The notes under the pieces: generated by a model
What the model was told of the DNA's origin: nothing
The model's input: only the letters and a program-made list of their open reading frames with translations
Database searches by the model: none
In this document: positions 23,745-34,266 of the stretch, piece by piece
Layout: each line of letters begins with the position of its first letter
Position numbering within the stretch: position 1 is the first letter of the stretch
NCBI RefSeq assembly: GCF_036588685.1
Contig: NC_086384.1
Location: 56,276,945 to 56,340,944 of the forward strand
Length of the DNA stretch: 64,000 nucleotides
From: Mytilus trossulus
Taxonomy: Eukaryota; Mollusca; Bivalvia; Mytilida; Mytilidae
Direction: 5' to 3'
Position numbers and translations under genes: made by a program

Positions 23745-24405
23745 AGTTATAAAAAGTACCAGGATTATGATTTTATACGCCAGACGCGCGTTTCGTCTAC
23801 ATAAGACTCATCAGTGACGCTCAGATCAAAATAGTTAAAAAGCCAAACAAATACAAAGTTGAAGAGCATTGAGGACCCAAAATTCTAAAAAGTTGTGCCA
23901 AATAAGGCTAAGGTAATCTACTCCTGGGGTAAGAAAATCCTTAGTTTTTCGAATAATTCAAAGTTTTGTAAACAGAAAATTTATAAAAATGACCATATAA
24001 TTGATATTCATGTCAACACCGAAGTGCTGACTACTGGGCTGGTGATACCCTCGGGGACGAAACGTCCACCAGCAGTGGCATCGACCCAGTGGTGTAAATA
24101 GTTATAAAAAGTACCAGGATTATGATTTTATACGCCAGACGCGCGTTTCGTCTACATAAGACTCATCAGTGACGCTCAGATCAAAATAGTTAAAAAGCCA
24201 AACAAATACAAAGTTGAAGAGCATTGAGGACCCAAAATTCTAAAAAGTTGTGCCAAATAAGGCTAAGGTAATCTACTCCTGGGGTAAGAAAATCCTTAGT
24301 TTTTCGAATAATTCAAAGTTTTGTAAACAGAAAATTTATAAAAATGACCATATAATTGATATTCATGTCAACACCGAAGTGCTGACTACTGGGCTGGTGA
24401 TATAT
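23745..24405. mobile_element. 661-bp insertion present only in left arm
   Basis: Left arm: CATG-TATAT, then 661 bp, ending in a second TATAT followed by GGCC. Right arm (read in the same direction): CATG-TATAT-GGCC, at 63,242-63,246. The insert is about 1.85 copies of a 355-bp unit: unit 1 at 23,743-24,097, truncated unit 2 at 24,098-24,400, the shared part identical by eye. Units contain 'ccagacgcgcgtttcgtcta' and 'agactcatcagtgacgctca', a very common mussel repeat in my memory. Either an insertion with a 5-bp target duplication or a deletion in the other arm between TATAT repeats. The 68-codon ORF in it is not convincing. Confidence 0.85.
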
Positions 24406-24587
24406 GGCCTCTTATAAATAATTATCACATAACTTTTTCAAATTCTGCAATCAAAATACCGGGACCCTTCCTGATGCAATGTATAACTAAGTTTGGGTAC
24501 ATCTATGCTTTGTTTATTAAATGTAAAGTAAATGTAAAAATTTTGATTACAAAATCAGACGCCACAACCATTTTAAGACTCACTCAC

Positions 24588-24632
24588 TGTATATATATAT
24601 TATATATATATGACTGTATATATAATTCTTAA
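24588..24632. repeat. AT-rich microsatellite
   Basis: Runs of TA repeats interrupted by GACTG, mirrored near 63,015-63,061. Confidence 0.8.
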
Positions 24633-24938
24633 GAAATTAGAGAAAAATGTTATTTTTGTTACTTGCAATTGGTCTTTCATATCTTGCCCTTCATAACTCG
24701 ACTATCCTAACTCGCCTATACACCTCGCTGATAAGGAGCCCTATGTTTTACTGTGTAATGTCATCAATTTCAGCAGATCTGAGGGGTTGCACTTGCAAAA
24801 ATTACAGATGGATGATATAGGGATTTCTATGTATCTCCCAAAACTTTGTTTGTAGGGACTAGGAAATATAAAAAAAAAGTCACATTCAACTGGAATATAT
24901 TCCATTCATTCTTATAATAATAGACATCATTTTCATAC

Positions 24939-25013
24939 CTTTATATCAAAGGTGGTCTCAGTTTGGTCTCCTGTTACATGCATAGCAAGTCTCACCACTT
25001 CAGCAAAGGTCAT
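24939..25013 (-). CDS. Candidate first coding exon of minus-strand gene (left arm)
   Basis: On the minus strand ATG at 25,013 (context AATCAAAGATGACC, with an in-frame TAA three codons upstream) opens MTFAEVVRLAMHVTGDQTET and TFDIK, then a good donor AAG|GTATGA. Exon 2 at 21,464 continues in phase 0. A full copy of this exon and its donor is at 62,634-62,708 in the right arm. I do not recognise the protein. Since the exon sits in the arm while exons 2-4 lie outside the visible arm, the inverted repeat boundary matters for whether the second copy is complete. Confidence 0.48.
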
Positions 25014-25019
25014 CTTTGA

Positions 25020-27415
25020 TTAAGTTTTAGCCCCAGGTATGCACAGTATTCTAACAGGGTCTTCCATCATTAACATTGGTACAACTTGCTTCAGGTTGGA
25101 ATATCCTCAAATTAAAATGCTTTTCAACCTTTTCTGAAGTTTGTAAATCATATATATAAATAAATATAATCCGTAAAAAAAAGTTTTTTAGATCCACCAT
25201 AGATTTGGATATTTTTTCATTTTATAATAATGGAGCATAAATAATTGTAACTCAAGACCAGAAACAGTGAAAAAAGTCAAATTTGAACTTAATCTGTGTT
25301 TTGTTGTAATAAGCAGTGTATAAGTTTTATAACATTTGTTGAGACAAATTAAAGTTAGAGACTAGAAAAGAGGTTTAGCAATTGGTGCGAGGACACAGTT
25401 ATTGTCCTTTGATTTTCATTGTCCACATATATATATTCCCTAGTGTGAACAGTGTATTAGTTGCCAATTTTTTTCGTACCCTTTTCTAATTTATTTCTTG
25501 ACATTTTATGCATGAAATATTAAGTAAGGGGATGAAATTACATGATAAAAAATTTGGGTGCTGAATTTTTATGTTAAGTAGTGATTTGGTCCAGTGGAAA
25601 AGGGAAAAAATTAGTATGTCTGAAGCTGTCAAACTGAATTTTAGACACCCTTAACACAGAATTGTCAATATTTTGAGTTAGAGAGCTGGTAGAAGTTTCT
25701 ATAATTTTGCTTTATTTGTCCCAATAGTAGTACACTACACTGTAAAATCTTTTTGAGATTGAACAAGTGCCATTTTTTTTTAATTTGAATGTACAATGTA
25801 TTGTCTAAAAGAAATGCACTACGAAATAACTCTTCTCTGGCCTAAGAGATGAAATCAGTAAATGTAGATTCTTTACTTTGGCAACTTCCCTGAATGGTTT
25901 ACTGGTCTCAATAAAAGTAAAGGATTTAAATCTGTGTTTGATAGAAATTCTGTCATTTTACGGCTAAATAAGCAGTTTAAAGCAGTTTCCATGTTTATGG
26001 GTTACAGGCATGCTGACTTTTTATTTGAAGGCTTTTTATGTTTTGATATTTGTGTTTCTGTGCTCAATTCAAATTCTATTACCCATTAGGTGAACTCCGA
26101 ATCTAGAGAAAAGTAGATTATCACAGAAAAATGTGCAAAATATGTTTTATTCATGGCCCTGGTTAAACGGCCTGTTTCATGTACATTGTATGTGAAATGT
26201 GAAGAGCTTTGTACATAAAATATGTAGTCCATCATAAATATTTCACTAAATCTATAAAAAAGCAGTCTTCTTTAGAATAGTTAGTGGTTCAAATATATAT
26301 GCCAATTTAGACTAAAACTGCGTGCAAGTTTTCCTTGAAAAGTGAAAAAAAAAATGTGCATTAGACCATGCTGTCTGCAAAAAAGTTGAATGCAAGAGTA
26401 TTTGTGCAATTAGACTTCTTGTATCATAACATCCTAGCATAGAAATGAACAAAAAATAACAAATTTCAATTTCTCATAGCTTCTGTATGAATTTTTATAT
26501 GTATTAAAATATGTGCTACCGCCTAAATCGACTCTAAATAATCTTTAATCTTACATTTTATACTCATAATCATGTGGAATGCTTTTTGTAACTTTTCTTT
26601 ACATTTAAAGTACATTTAATACATATGGAAGAATAATTTATGGTAAAAAAACTTCAAAAACTTGAAATTGGGTAAAAAAATTGCATGTTTATGTGACAAC
26701 AGTAAAAGTTAGAGACCACTTTTACCAGCAGGCAGCTGCAGTGGTCTGGGAACAATGTATTTTAATAGGAAATGAATCGGATAGACTCTTTGGTATAATG
26801 TTGACAAAATCTTGGACTCCACGGTCCACGAGACTTCCAAGACTTGGAGATTAATGGATTTTGGTGGCGTAATCTTATAGAAAAAAATGTTGGAACTGCT
26901 GAGGCTATACATTGACCACATAGTTCTAAAGTTTTATCATAAAATTAATTAGATATATTTTGTCATATAAAATGTCCAAAATAAGTGTGATTTATAAAAA
27001 GTTCTATAATGTTTTTGAATTTGGACTGCAATCAGCGCCGTTTTTTAATTACCCTGTTTGCATTCTGTGATAAAATGAATGTGATAATAACAAATTTAAA
27101 GTGACATACTATAAGTTTGATACGCTGGCATCACTAGTTTGAAAGACATTTTATTGATATTATCGGAAATTATTAAGACAAATGTAAGATAATAGTGAAT
27201 ATGTTTTTTAACACATGTTTGGTACCATATTGTATCTTTATTACCTATGTATGAAACGACAATAAAATCACTGATTATCAGCTACAATTAGTTAGTGTCT
27301 AGTCCCGCCAATATATATGTATTTTTATGGGATGCATAAAAAAGTTATATTTATATTTATTTATTCATTCTGTCTTTGGATTCAGGTTCCAGATATTTTT
27401 TCAAATTCAATCCAT
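25020..27415. other. No gene seen; upstream region of minus-strand gene
   Basis: AT-rich, mirrored in 60,230-62,625. ORFs such as 26,709-26,921 are preserved in both arms only because the arms are nearly identical; nothing in them looks like a domain. No obvious dispersed repeat apart from poly(A)/(T) tracts. Confidence 0.4.
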
Positions 27416-27421
27416 TTATAT

Positions 27422-27627
27422 GAGAGGGGGTAGAAGGGGTCCTGATCCTGAAATCCCGGGCTAAAATATACCTCATCCCGAAATCCGGGGCTTAAAAACA
27501 CGAAATCCCGAGGTCCCGAAATTCGAAAAAGGAATTCCCGGATCCTGAAAGGGTCAATCCCAAAATCCCGAGGTTAAAAACATCCGATCCCGGAGTCCTG
27601 ATAAAGGTCCTATCCCCCCTCTTATAC
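27422..27627. repeat. GGGGTCCT-ended repeat with CCCGAAATCCCG core (MITE-like)
   Basis: The left end 'gagagggggtagaaggggtc' and the reverse complement of the right end ('taagaggggggataggacct') are similar, so the element has imperfect terminal inverted repeats. The core is made of 'aaatcccg'-type sub-repeats. Mirrored at about 60,020-60,225. Confidence 0.6.
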
Positions 27628-27747
27628 ATATGGTTTGATTGGTGATTAATTCAGTGGTAAAAAAAAATCACACCAGACACATTATCTAATTCATGAATAG
27701 ACTAATAAAATACAAAATTGTGGCAAAATATTTTTTATAGACCAGAT

Positions 27748-27851
27748 CACGGCACTTGTTTCTATCCATGCGAAGACCCACTATCAAACGATATATTTAC
27801 GTAAATATATTTGACAGTGGGTCTTCCCATGGATAGAAACAAGTGCCTGTG
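27748..27851. mobile_element. 104-bp hAT-like fold-back MITE (left arm)
   Basis: Almost the whole element is one palindrome: CACGGCACTTGTTTCTATCC at the left end, and CACAGGCACTTGTTTCTATC as reverse complement of the right end, with a centre at ATATTTACGTAAATAT. It is flanked by exact 8-bp direct repeats GACCAGAT (27,740-27,747 and 27,852-27,859). An 8-bp target duplication with CA-starting ends is a hallmark of hAT transposons, so this is probably a nonautonomous hAT hairpin. No coding capacity. Confidence 0.85.
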
Positions 27852-27864
27852 GACCAGATACATA

Positions 27865-29030
27865 ACCCAAGACGGAAATAGATTGCCACTAAATACTGAC
27901 CTCTATAGAGAAACGATTCAGTTCTTAAACTTCTTCTGTAATGAAAAATCTAGTGCTCTAGCAGGTCCGTGGTGATTTTAGTTGACAAACCGAAGTCCCT
28001 GTAGTTTAATTTAATCTATTAATTCTAGAACTGAATTTGCTTACTTTTTTATGTAACAATTTTTAAAAATATTGCAATCTTGCAATAGGTACTACATATC
28101 TGCATGTTTATATATTTTAACAGCGTATATTACCATTTCAAAAGAGAGAAAAAAAAACTTTTTTTCGTTTTTGTATTCATGTGTATACCTTTGCTACCTC
28201 AAACGTAGAGAGCTCAAATAAAAATATAAAATGGAGTCAAAAGCGGAATAATTCCGGAGTACACCTTTTCAATGAAAATCTCTATGTACACGTTGGCGTT
28301 TATGTAAGTTGTTTTTTTACTTTTGCAAGCACATCATACACCGTTCAAGTTTATGTTCGCTTGATGTCTTCAATGAAATTGAAGGATACGGCGTTGCAAA
28401 CAACACTGATGTAAAACCCGGAGTACATCGGGAAAACTTGTGTCGTTTACTGAACATTTCTAAAAATGATTTCATTACCCTCAATATAATTTCCAGCTGA
28501 TTACTATGACCAATCTGAATGTCATCTGAATGTCATCTGGATATTTCTGTTTTGTTTCATGGACTTATAAAAATAAATAAGATCTTTGAAAATAATTTTC
28601 TGTAACAAAGATGGCGAAGATAGCAATGATGTCAGGAGGATCAATAATGATCAGCGATTGGTTTATTTTTTTAAAATTTGTTATCAGTACTAAAAGATTT
28701 TGTTAGACCGTACTTGCTAGACTTCAAAGCACTATGGTATTATATGTTAACGTTTGCGATTGGTTGATCGCACTGTTAAGTTTTTGTTAACGATATTATC
28801 AGAAATTTGTTAGACCGCACGGTCTCACGGTCTTACTTTGTTAGTTATATAAGAAGACTAAAAAACATAATATATTTCTTATATTAAAAGATAAAAAGTA
28901 TAGGATCGATAAAGAAATTAACAGAATACAAAGTTCTCACCTAATAGTTTTTATATGCCAAAAATCAGATATGTGTTATTTCAAATAAGAAAAAAATAAT
29001 TTACCTTGGTCATATATAAATTTGCTATGA
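27865..29030. other. No gene seen; promoter-like patch
   Basis: Includes 'aacaaagatggcgaagatag' near 28,605 (AAGATGGCG, a motif often near animal transcription starts) and 'gaccgcacggtctcacggtc' near 28,813, a short imperfect inverted repeat. The small overlapping ORFs at 28,181-28,500 show nothing recognisable. Confidence 0.35.
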
Positions 29031-29033
29031 GGA

Positions 29034-29541
29034 GTGCAAAATTCTACTAGAGTTATTTCCCTTAGTACAACTCTTATTATTATTCTCATTATTGTTTATG
29101 TTGAAAATAAAAGTAGCTTCAGCAGGAGACACACGAAATGGTTTGCAATTTTAACACAAATTGATGATGTAACTGATATCAACACATGTGATTGCAATGA
29201 CAAAAATATATTTTTAACTGAATCTGGTCTTTTGCCAAAGAATTTTACTGATATTTATATATGCTCAACCCATTTTAACCAATTATTGAAAAGATACTCG
29301 GATTTGAGAAGGAGAAAAGTATGTCAGATTCCTACTTTAATAAGTGATCATCCTCAGGTAGCATCACATTCTATTGTTGGTGGTTTTAAGAAGCCATTTT
29401 AGCCTAGCCGCAATATCACTATCAATGATGTAGAGAAGATTCAGAAGTGTTATGGCCTCACACTTCCTATTGCATGTATTGGAAAGGACAGTTATTACCG
29501 AAAAAAAATTGATTTATTTAAAGTAAGTTCCTTGGGGTAAA
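29034..29541 (+). pseudogene. Decayed Cys/His-rich ORF (possible zinc-binding protein fragment)
   Basis: The first 122 codons (29,034-29,402) contain NTCDC, then ICSTHFNQLLKRYSDLRRRK, then VCQIPTLISDHP, a Cys/His spacing (C-x2-H, later C and H) that suggests a metal-binding fold. One TAG ends it, but the same frame continues open (PSRNITINDVEKIQKCYGLT and so on) to 29,541, so it reads as one coding segment with an in-frame stop. 'AAAGTAAGTTCC' near 29,520 could be a donor but also belongs to the opposing RT gene, so the two were joined by rearrangement. I recall similar uncharacterised proteins in invertebrates but cannot name a family. Confidence 0.5.
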
Positions 29542-31262
29542 TTTCAGCAGTATATTGAGAAAATTCTTGATTATTTAACGAAAAAATATCATCAAGATAA
29601 CGGTATGTGTTGTTGAATTTATCAATTAAATGCAATTTCGACGGGTCTTTACTGAGTTTAGTGATAAACTGTGATTTGTAACAGTACAAAAACAAGTCTA
29701 TTGTTAAAGGGGCACAATGGGGATACCTACAACCTGTCGATAAACTTTGTTGCCGAAACTTACATGAATATTATCAAAGAGAAAAATAACAGCTTCAATC
29801 ATCTCATCACACCTCCAGTAAGTATATCTAGCATACATTGTATTTACCTTTCTCATTAGAGAAGAAAGCTTTAAATGAGTTGCAGCAAATATATTTGCAT
29901 TCAGCTTTACCAAACGACCATTTAAGTAAATATGAAAACTTTTGTTTAATAAGATAGTGTGGAGGGGTAGTGTAAAGAGTAGAAAAATCAGAACTGTCAA
30001 CAGAATCAAAAGGACCATCAAAAGTACGTAATTTATCTAAAATATTCATAGAACTTTTTACACTCCGAAAATGGTTTATACCACTATGTTCATACATTTT
30101 ATTACAATAGTTTATGATATTAAGCTCTTTAATAGTAGTTAATGAACTAGTTAAGAGTACTGAAAGATTAGTTGTAGAACACTTACTAGAGGCCGAGATG
30201 AAACGATATTTAATTTTTTTTTTGTGTAGTTTAGGTAGCCAATATATAGTGGGGACCTTCAAATGTTCAGAAGAAGCCTTAAGCTTTGATGTGGTTGTGA
30301 TATGTTTGTTTACTATATGACTCTCTGTGGAGCGGATGGACTTGAATGTAGATGAAGTTAAAATTTCATTCTTAAGAACGTCCGTGTAGTATTTACGGCA
30401 TACCACCACCACATTGTTGGCTGCTTTGTCGGCCGGTACAAACACAAACCACTTTGAAAGTTTTTGAAGTTTATTTCTTATTCTGGAAATAGGTGTATTA
30501 TGTACTTTATTATTTACTTTAAATTATTTTCAAAATGTGATATTCTCTTATCTACCAAATTCATACATTTATTTAAATAAGAATGAAGATTTTTCCCTTT
30601 TACACCACTTTTTACCAAACAAGGAAAGGGCATCTTTGGTGACTTGACGACACTCTTTCCAATCTTTTTTAGATGGAGGACGATATTTTGGTCCTTTTTT
30701 CAAAACGTTTTAACCTCTCTATCCTGGACGATATTGAGGTCCCCTGTAATAACATGGCCATAGGGAACATATCTAAACTTAGACGATTCACAGTTTCAAG
30801 TTAAGGGGGTATTAATATATATATTCACGTCTGATGTAAAGGACGTATAATTCAAAATTAAACTTCTGCTGTTTTTGTTGTATGGGTATGAAATTATAGG
30901 TGGTTCTATATTATCAAAATAGGGAGGTATAAAGTTTTTAACGGTAGAGTCATTAAATATACTAAATAAGTTGATAAAATCAATACCTCTGCTAATATAT
31001 TTAATTTTCCGAAAATGACGTTTGTGATCTTCAGGTTTTTCGGCAAAAAGCTGTAATTATACGAGAATATTCATACAGTGGGTTGAAGAATGACAGGGTG
31101 TTACGCTCTATGAAAATATCGTGTAATTTACTAATTGGTATTTGACCCAGTTCACATAATAATTGATGCCTGCCATTGTACGTTTTTAAATATAGATAGG
31201 TGATTACCAAGTGTATAGTTTATATGATGTTTAACTCGTTGATTTCGATTGATACGTTTCCC
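29495..31262 (-). pseudogene. Penelope-like reverse transcriptase, frameshifted (left arm)
   Basis: Read on the minus strand. The upstream part (about 31,260-30,450) is decayed, but [19 protein letters not shown] and KDWKECRQVTKDA can be followed across frames. A 205-codon ORF (30,445-29,828) has VPADKAANNVVVVC, YWLPKLHK and SSDFSTLYTT (RT motif A region). A second frame has FLFDNIHVSFGNKVYRQVVG (motif B region), and a third (29,695-29,495) has TYRYLDDIFSLNN (catalytic motif C, YLDD) and AEIYPKELTLNK, then stops. At least two frameshifts and a lost C-terminus make it nonfunctional. WLPKLHK and DFSTLYT resemble Penelope-like RTs; the subclass is inferred and no GIY-YIG domain was found. Confidence 0.75.
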
Positions 31263-31269
31263 ACGAGAC

Positions 31270-31635
31270 CTATTATTTCATTGTTTTTTTTTTATCATTA
31301 CTGTTTAGCTCATTACTGTTCTGGACAACATTTTTTTTTAAACAACAACAAAAAAGTTTAGTCATAAACTAGCCTTTGTCACCTAAAGCATCTCTGAATA
31401 TAGTTTTCCATAAATAAAACGAGCTTGTTAGATTTTATCTAATGATAACTAGTTTCATGACTATCAATTGATCTTAAACATCCTTTTCTTGGCATTCTCT
31501 TTAGCTGTTTGCAACTAAATTAAATACAAATACAATGTCATATTTGTAGAGATCAAAGCAGTTGACATGTCTAAAGCCATGCAAAGGCGAACATTGCAAT
31601 TTACAAGGGAAGCTTTTGTAGAATATTCTAGAGTG
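31270..31635. other. No gene seen
   Basis: AT-rich sequence between the 5' side of the RT pseudogene and the SINE copy. Possibly leftover element DNA; nothing identifiable. Confidence 0.35.
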
Positions 31636-31639
31636 AAAA

Positions 31640-31860
31640 GTAAAATCACAAAAATACTGAACTCAGAGGAAAATCAATACGGAAAGTCCATAATCACATG
31701 GCAAAATCAAATAACAAAACGTATCAAAAACGAATAGACAAGAACTGTCATATTCCTGACTTGGTACAGGCATTTTCAACTGTAGAAAATGGTGGATTAA
31801 ACCTGGTTCTATAGCGCTAACCCTCTCTCTTTAATAACAGTCTCATCAAATTCCGTTATA
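31640..31860. repeat. SINE-like repeat (family A), left arm
   Basis: Same motifs as the copy at 17,265: 'aaaaatactgaactcagagg', 'actgtcatattcctgacttg', 'aaaatggtggattaaacctg'. Mirrored at about 55,786-56,006. Confidence 0.6.
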
Positions 31861-31864
31861 TTTA

Positions 31865-32480
31865 CATGATGCGTTAAATAAACAGTCATAATAAATAAAA
31901 TAGTCAAAATATGGGTACATCAGTCATCATCGCATAACAATTTTAAAAGGGCCAATTTAACAGAACACAAAAACACATGGATTGACTTGAGTGTCTGACG
32001 TCATAAAATTTGTATACGTCACATAAATTTGTCGTTCAATGTGCATACAAACAGTTTTAAAATTTACATAGGCAATGTAAGCATACAGAGTTAAAAAAAT
32101 CAAAAGTATGTAAGAACAAATTACAGAAATAGACCGAGATTTAAACTAGTCCAAAAGTTATATGTAGAATTTATGAGAATCCAAAAATAGTCAATTCCAC
32201 TACTCGATTGAATGATTTTGACGTTTGTGGTTCAACGTATACAACAGAAATATATCATAATGACATATAATATACCAAAATAGTACTGACGGGATCTGTT
32301 AAAGTACAGAGTCACATAATAAGAACAAGAGAAATACAAAGAGTCGCATATACAAAACAAACCATCAAAAACTTAAAGCCAATACACACACATTGACTAG
32401 ATGTATATTACCGAACCACGTCAAACGGATATCACATAAAACCTAACCCGAATAATACAGTCGTTATATTACGCTCCCTA
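31865..32480. other. No gene seen
   Basis: AT-rich stretch mirrored in the right arm at about 55,166-55,781. Contains a TGACGTCA-like octamer (CTGACGTCA near 31,996) but no coding sequence. Confidence 0.35.
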
Positions 32481-32487
32481 TCGATCA

Positions 32488-32720
32488 CTACACATACCAT
32501 GCATACAGTTGTACGTATCTTTTTCTGAGCATTAAAAATTGAACATCTACAGACATGTAGATTACACGATAAAAAAAAATAGAACTTGGATGAGTTTATG
32601 AAATCCCACACATACCATGCATACAGTTGTACGTATCTTTATCTGAGCATTTAAAGTTGAACATCCACAGACCTGTAGGTTTACACGATAAAACAAAATT
32701 GAACTTGGTTGAGTTTATGA
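32488..32720. repeat. Two-copy ~116-bp tandem duplication
   Basis: 'cacataccatgcatacagtt' followed by 'gtacgtatctttttctgagc' recurs about 116 bp later, and both units end in 'gagtttatgaaa'. Units differ at several positions, so it is older than the arm duplication. Mirrored at 54,926-55,158. Confidence 0.85.
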
Positions 32721-32847
32721 AAGTACATTGTAAATATTGTATGTTGCATTTCAAAAACAAAATTCATGCAATATTTTGACACAAAAAATTCTAGAACTTT
32801 TGAAAATACATTGTACATATTATATGACCCTACATCACTGTATGTAC

Positions 32848-33404
32848 TTAGACTTCTTCAATAAGTGTTAAAATATCTGCAGCAAGCTCAGGGCTAACAA
32901 GTCCTAGAGATATCACATCATCTTCACATAACAAATATGGTGCATTTTTTACAATGTGGTCTAAAGCAAAGTCCTCTAACTCACATGAAAGTTCACTTTC
33001 TTCCTCAATAAGACATTCTTTGTAGTCTAATAAGTTTTCACGAAGTAATCGTTGTTGTTCAAGAGTAAGATCTCTTTTAATACCAGTGTTCGTGCCGGAA
33101 TACTTTTGTCTGTTTGCTTTTCCCCAAGGAATGTAGCACTAACACCATTGTTTTCAAGTTTGGTAACCTGGTCAATCATTAGGGCTTGGATAGGTGATAT
33201 AACAAGCACTGTCCCTTTGGCATGGGTTACAAGTTCGTACAATTCTGGCAAATGTGAGTAAATTTTGGACTTGCCGTAAGCAGTTGGCAGAACAATGAAG
33301 GTATCCTGACAGTTAAATATGGATGTAATAGCGAGCTTTTGTTTTTCTTTAAATATAAAGTCATATTTAGCTTCTAAATCTTGTAAGGCTTCAAAGATGT
33401 CCAT
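32848..33404 (-). pseudogene. RecQ-like DNA helicase gene fragment with internal deletion (left arm)
   Basis: On the minus strand ATG at 33,404 opens MDIFEALQDLEAKYDFIFKE with a conserved helicase Q-like segment. A P-loop-like FIVLPTAYGKS follows (RecQ proteins usually have PTGGGKS), then LVISPIQALMIDQVTKLENN (motif Ia region). At about codon 106 the sequence jumps, with a one-base frame change, to a C-terminal stretch GIKRDLTLEQQRLLREN ... LVSPELAADILTLIEEV ending at 32,848. The DEAH box and the second RecA domain are missing. Full RecQ-type proteins are several times longer. In this arm an A-to-T difference lets the first frame run on to 125 codons. Nonfunctional remnant. Confidence 0.72.
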
Positions 33405-33445
33405 GTTTTTGTTTTGAATTCAACAACCGGAAACTACGGAAGTGA
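33405..33445 (-). promoter_or_regulatory. ETS-like motifs just upstream of the helicase ATG
   Basis: CCGGAAACTACGGAAGTGAG (33,426-33,445) carries two GGAA cores, one a good ETS site (CGGAAGTG), 20-40 bp upstream of the ATG at 33,404. Such sites are typical of TATA-less animal promoters. This suggests the fragment keeps its own 5' end rather than being a processed retrocopy. Inference from motif only. Confidence 0.4.
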
Positions 33446-33539
33446 GTTCTGCGCAAAATCATGCATAATTATAATGACCTGCGATCTGATTGGGCCCTCT
33501 CAGAGACAGGGCTGCTGACGCGTCCAATGATCATGAAGA

Positions 33540-33564
33540 ATTCAAGCCCTAAGGGCTTGAATTA
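33540..33564. repeat. Short perfect palindrome
   Basis: AATTCAAGCCCT and AGGGCTTGAATT around a single central base; 12-bp arms, between the helicase fragment and the RT fragment. Mirrored at about 54,082-54,106. Function unknown. Confidence 0.8.
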
Positions 33565-33702
33565 TTCGAGTTACATAAAACCATTCAAAAGTAAAAGTAA
33601 TATTAATAATAAAACAAAGACAAATGAAGGAACAGTAAAACATGTTGTTAAGATGATAAACAACATCAGTACGCAGAATCTATACATCAAGACCATCGTG
33701 TA

Positions 33703-34266
33703 TTATTTGAGAAGTTGACACGAAATATTTATCAACAAGGTCTTGGTACTTTCCGATGAACTTCTTAGAAAAAGGACGAGACGTTCTTTGACATACCCCT
33801 GGTTCATCAAATTTCTACTCAGACACTGATGACGTTTTACAAAGTCTGAGTAGGAGCTGCAAGCTCTTGAATATCGAATAAGTTGGGAAATATATATCCC
33901 ATATGCAAGTGAAGTTGGTATGTTGCTACTAAGGTGGGGGAAATTTATTAATTCAAAATTAAAATCGTCTCGTCTGTCATAGATTCTGGTACTCAGATGA
34001 CTGTGTAAGTCAAATTCGAGATATAAGTCTAAAAATGAGGCGGAGGAAGCGGTGTCTGTTGTTTCTTTAATCTCTAGTTCTGGGGGATATATCAATGGAA
34101 CCCAATCAGAAATGTTCAGATTGTTTATGGAAAGAACATCATCAATATATCTGAAAGTGAAACTGAATAATCTGGCTTCTTTGATCCTCTTGTTTTTGAC
34201 AAACTGAAGGACATAACGGATCACATTAAAGATGAACTTGATGACACTTATGGAAGGCGATATCAC
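33703..34266 (-). pseudogene. Second Penelope-like RT, C-terminal fragment (left arm)
   Basis: A 187-codon minus-strand ORF with SFTFRYIDDVLSINN (YIDD catalytic motif C), then PLIYPPELEIKETTD, SASFLDLYLEFD, IYDRRDDFNFEL and LAYGIYISQLIRYSRACSSY. This is the same RT lineage as the copy at 29.5 kb but clearly diverged from it, so a separate insertion. RT motifs 1-B are absent upstream, so it is a truncated relic of 150-200 residues from a normally much longer protein. The right-arm copy (53,380) differs by three residues or so. Confidence 0.75.
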
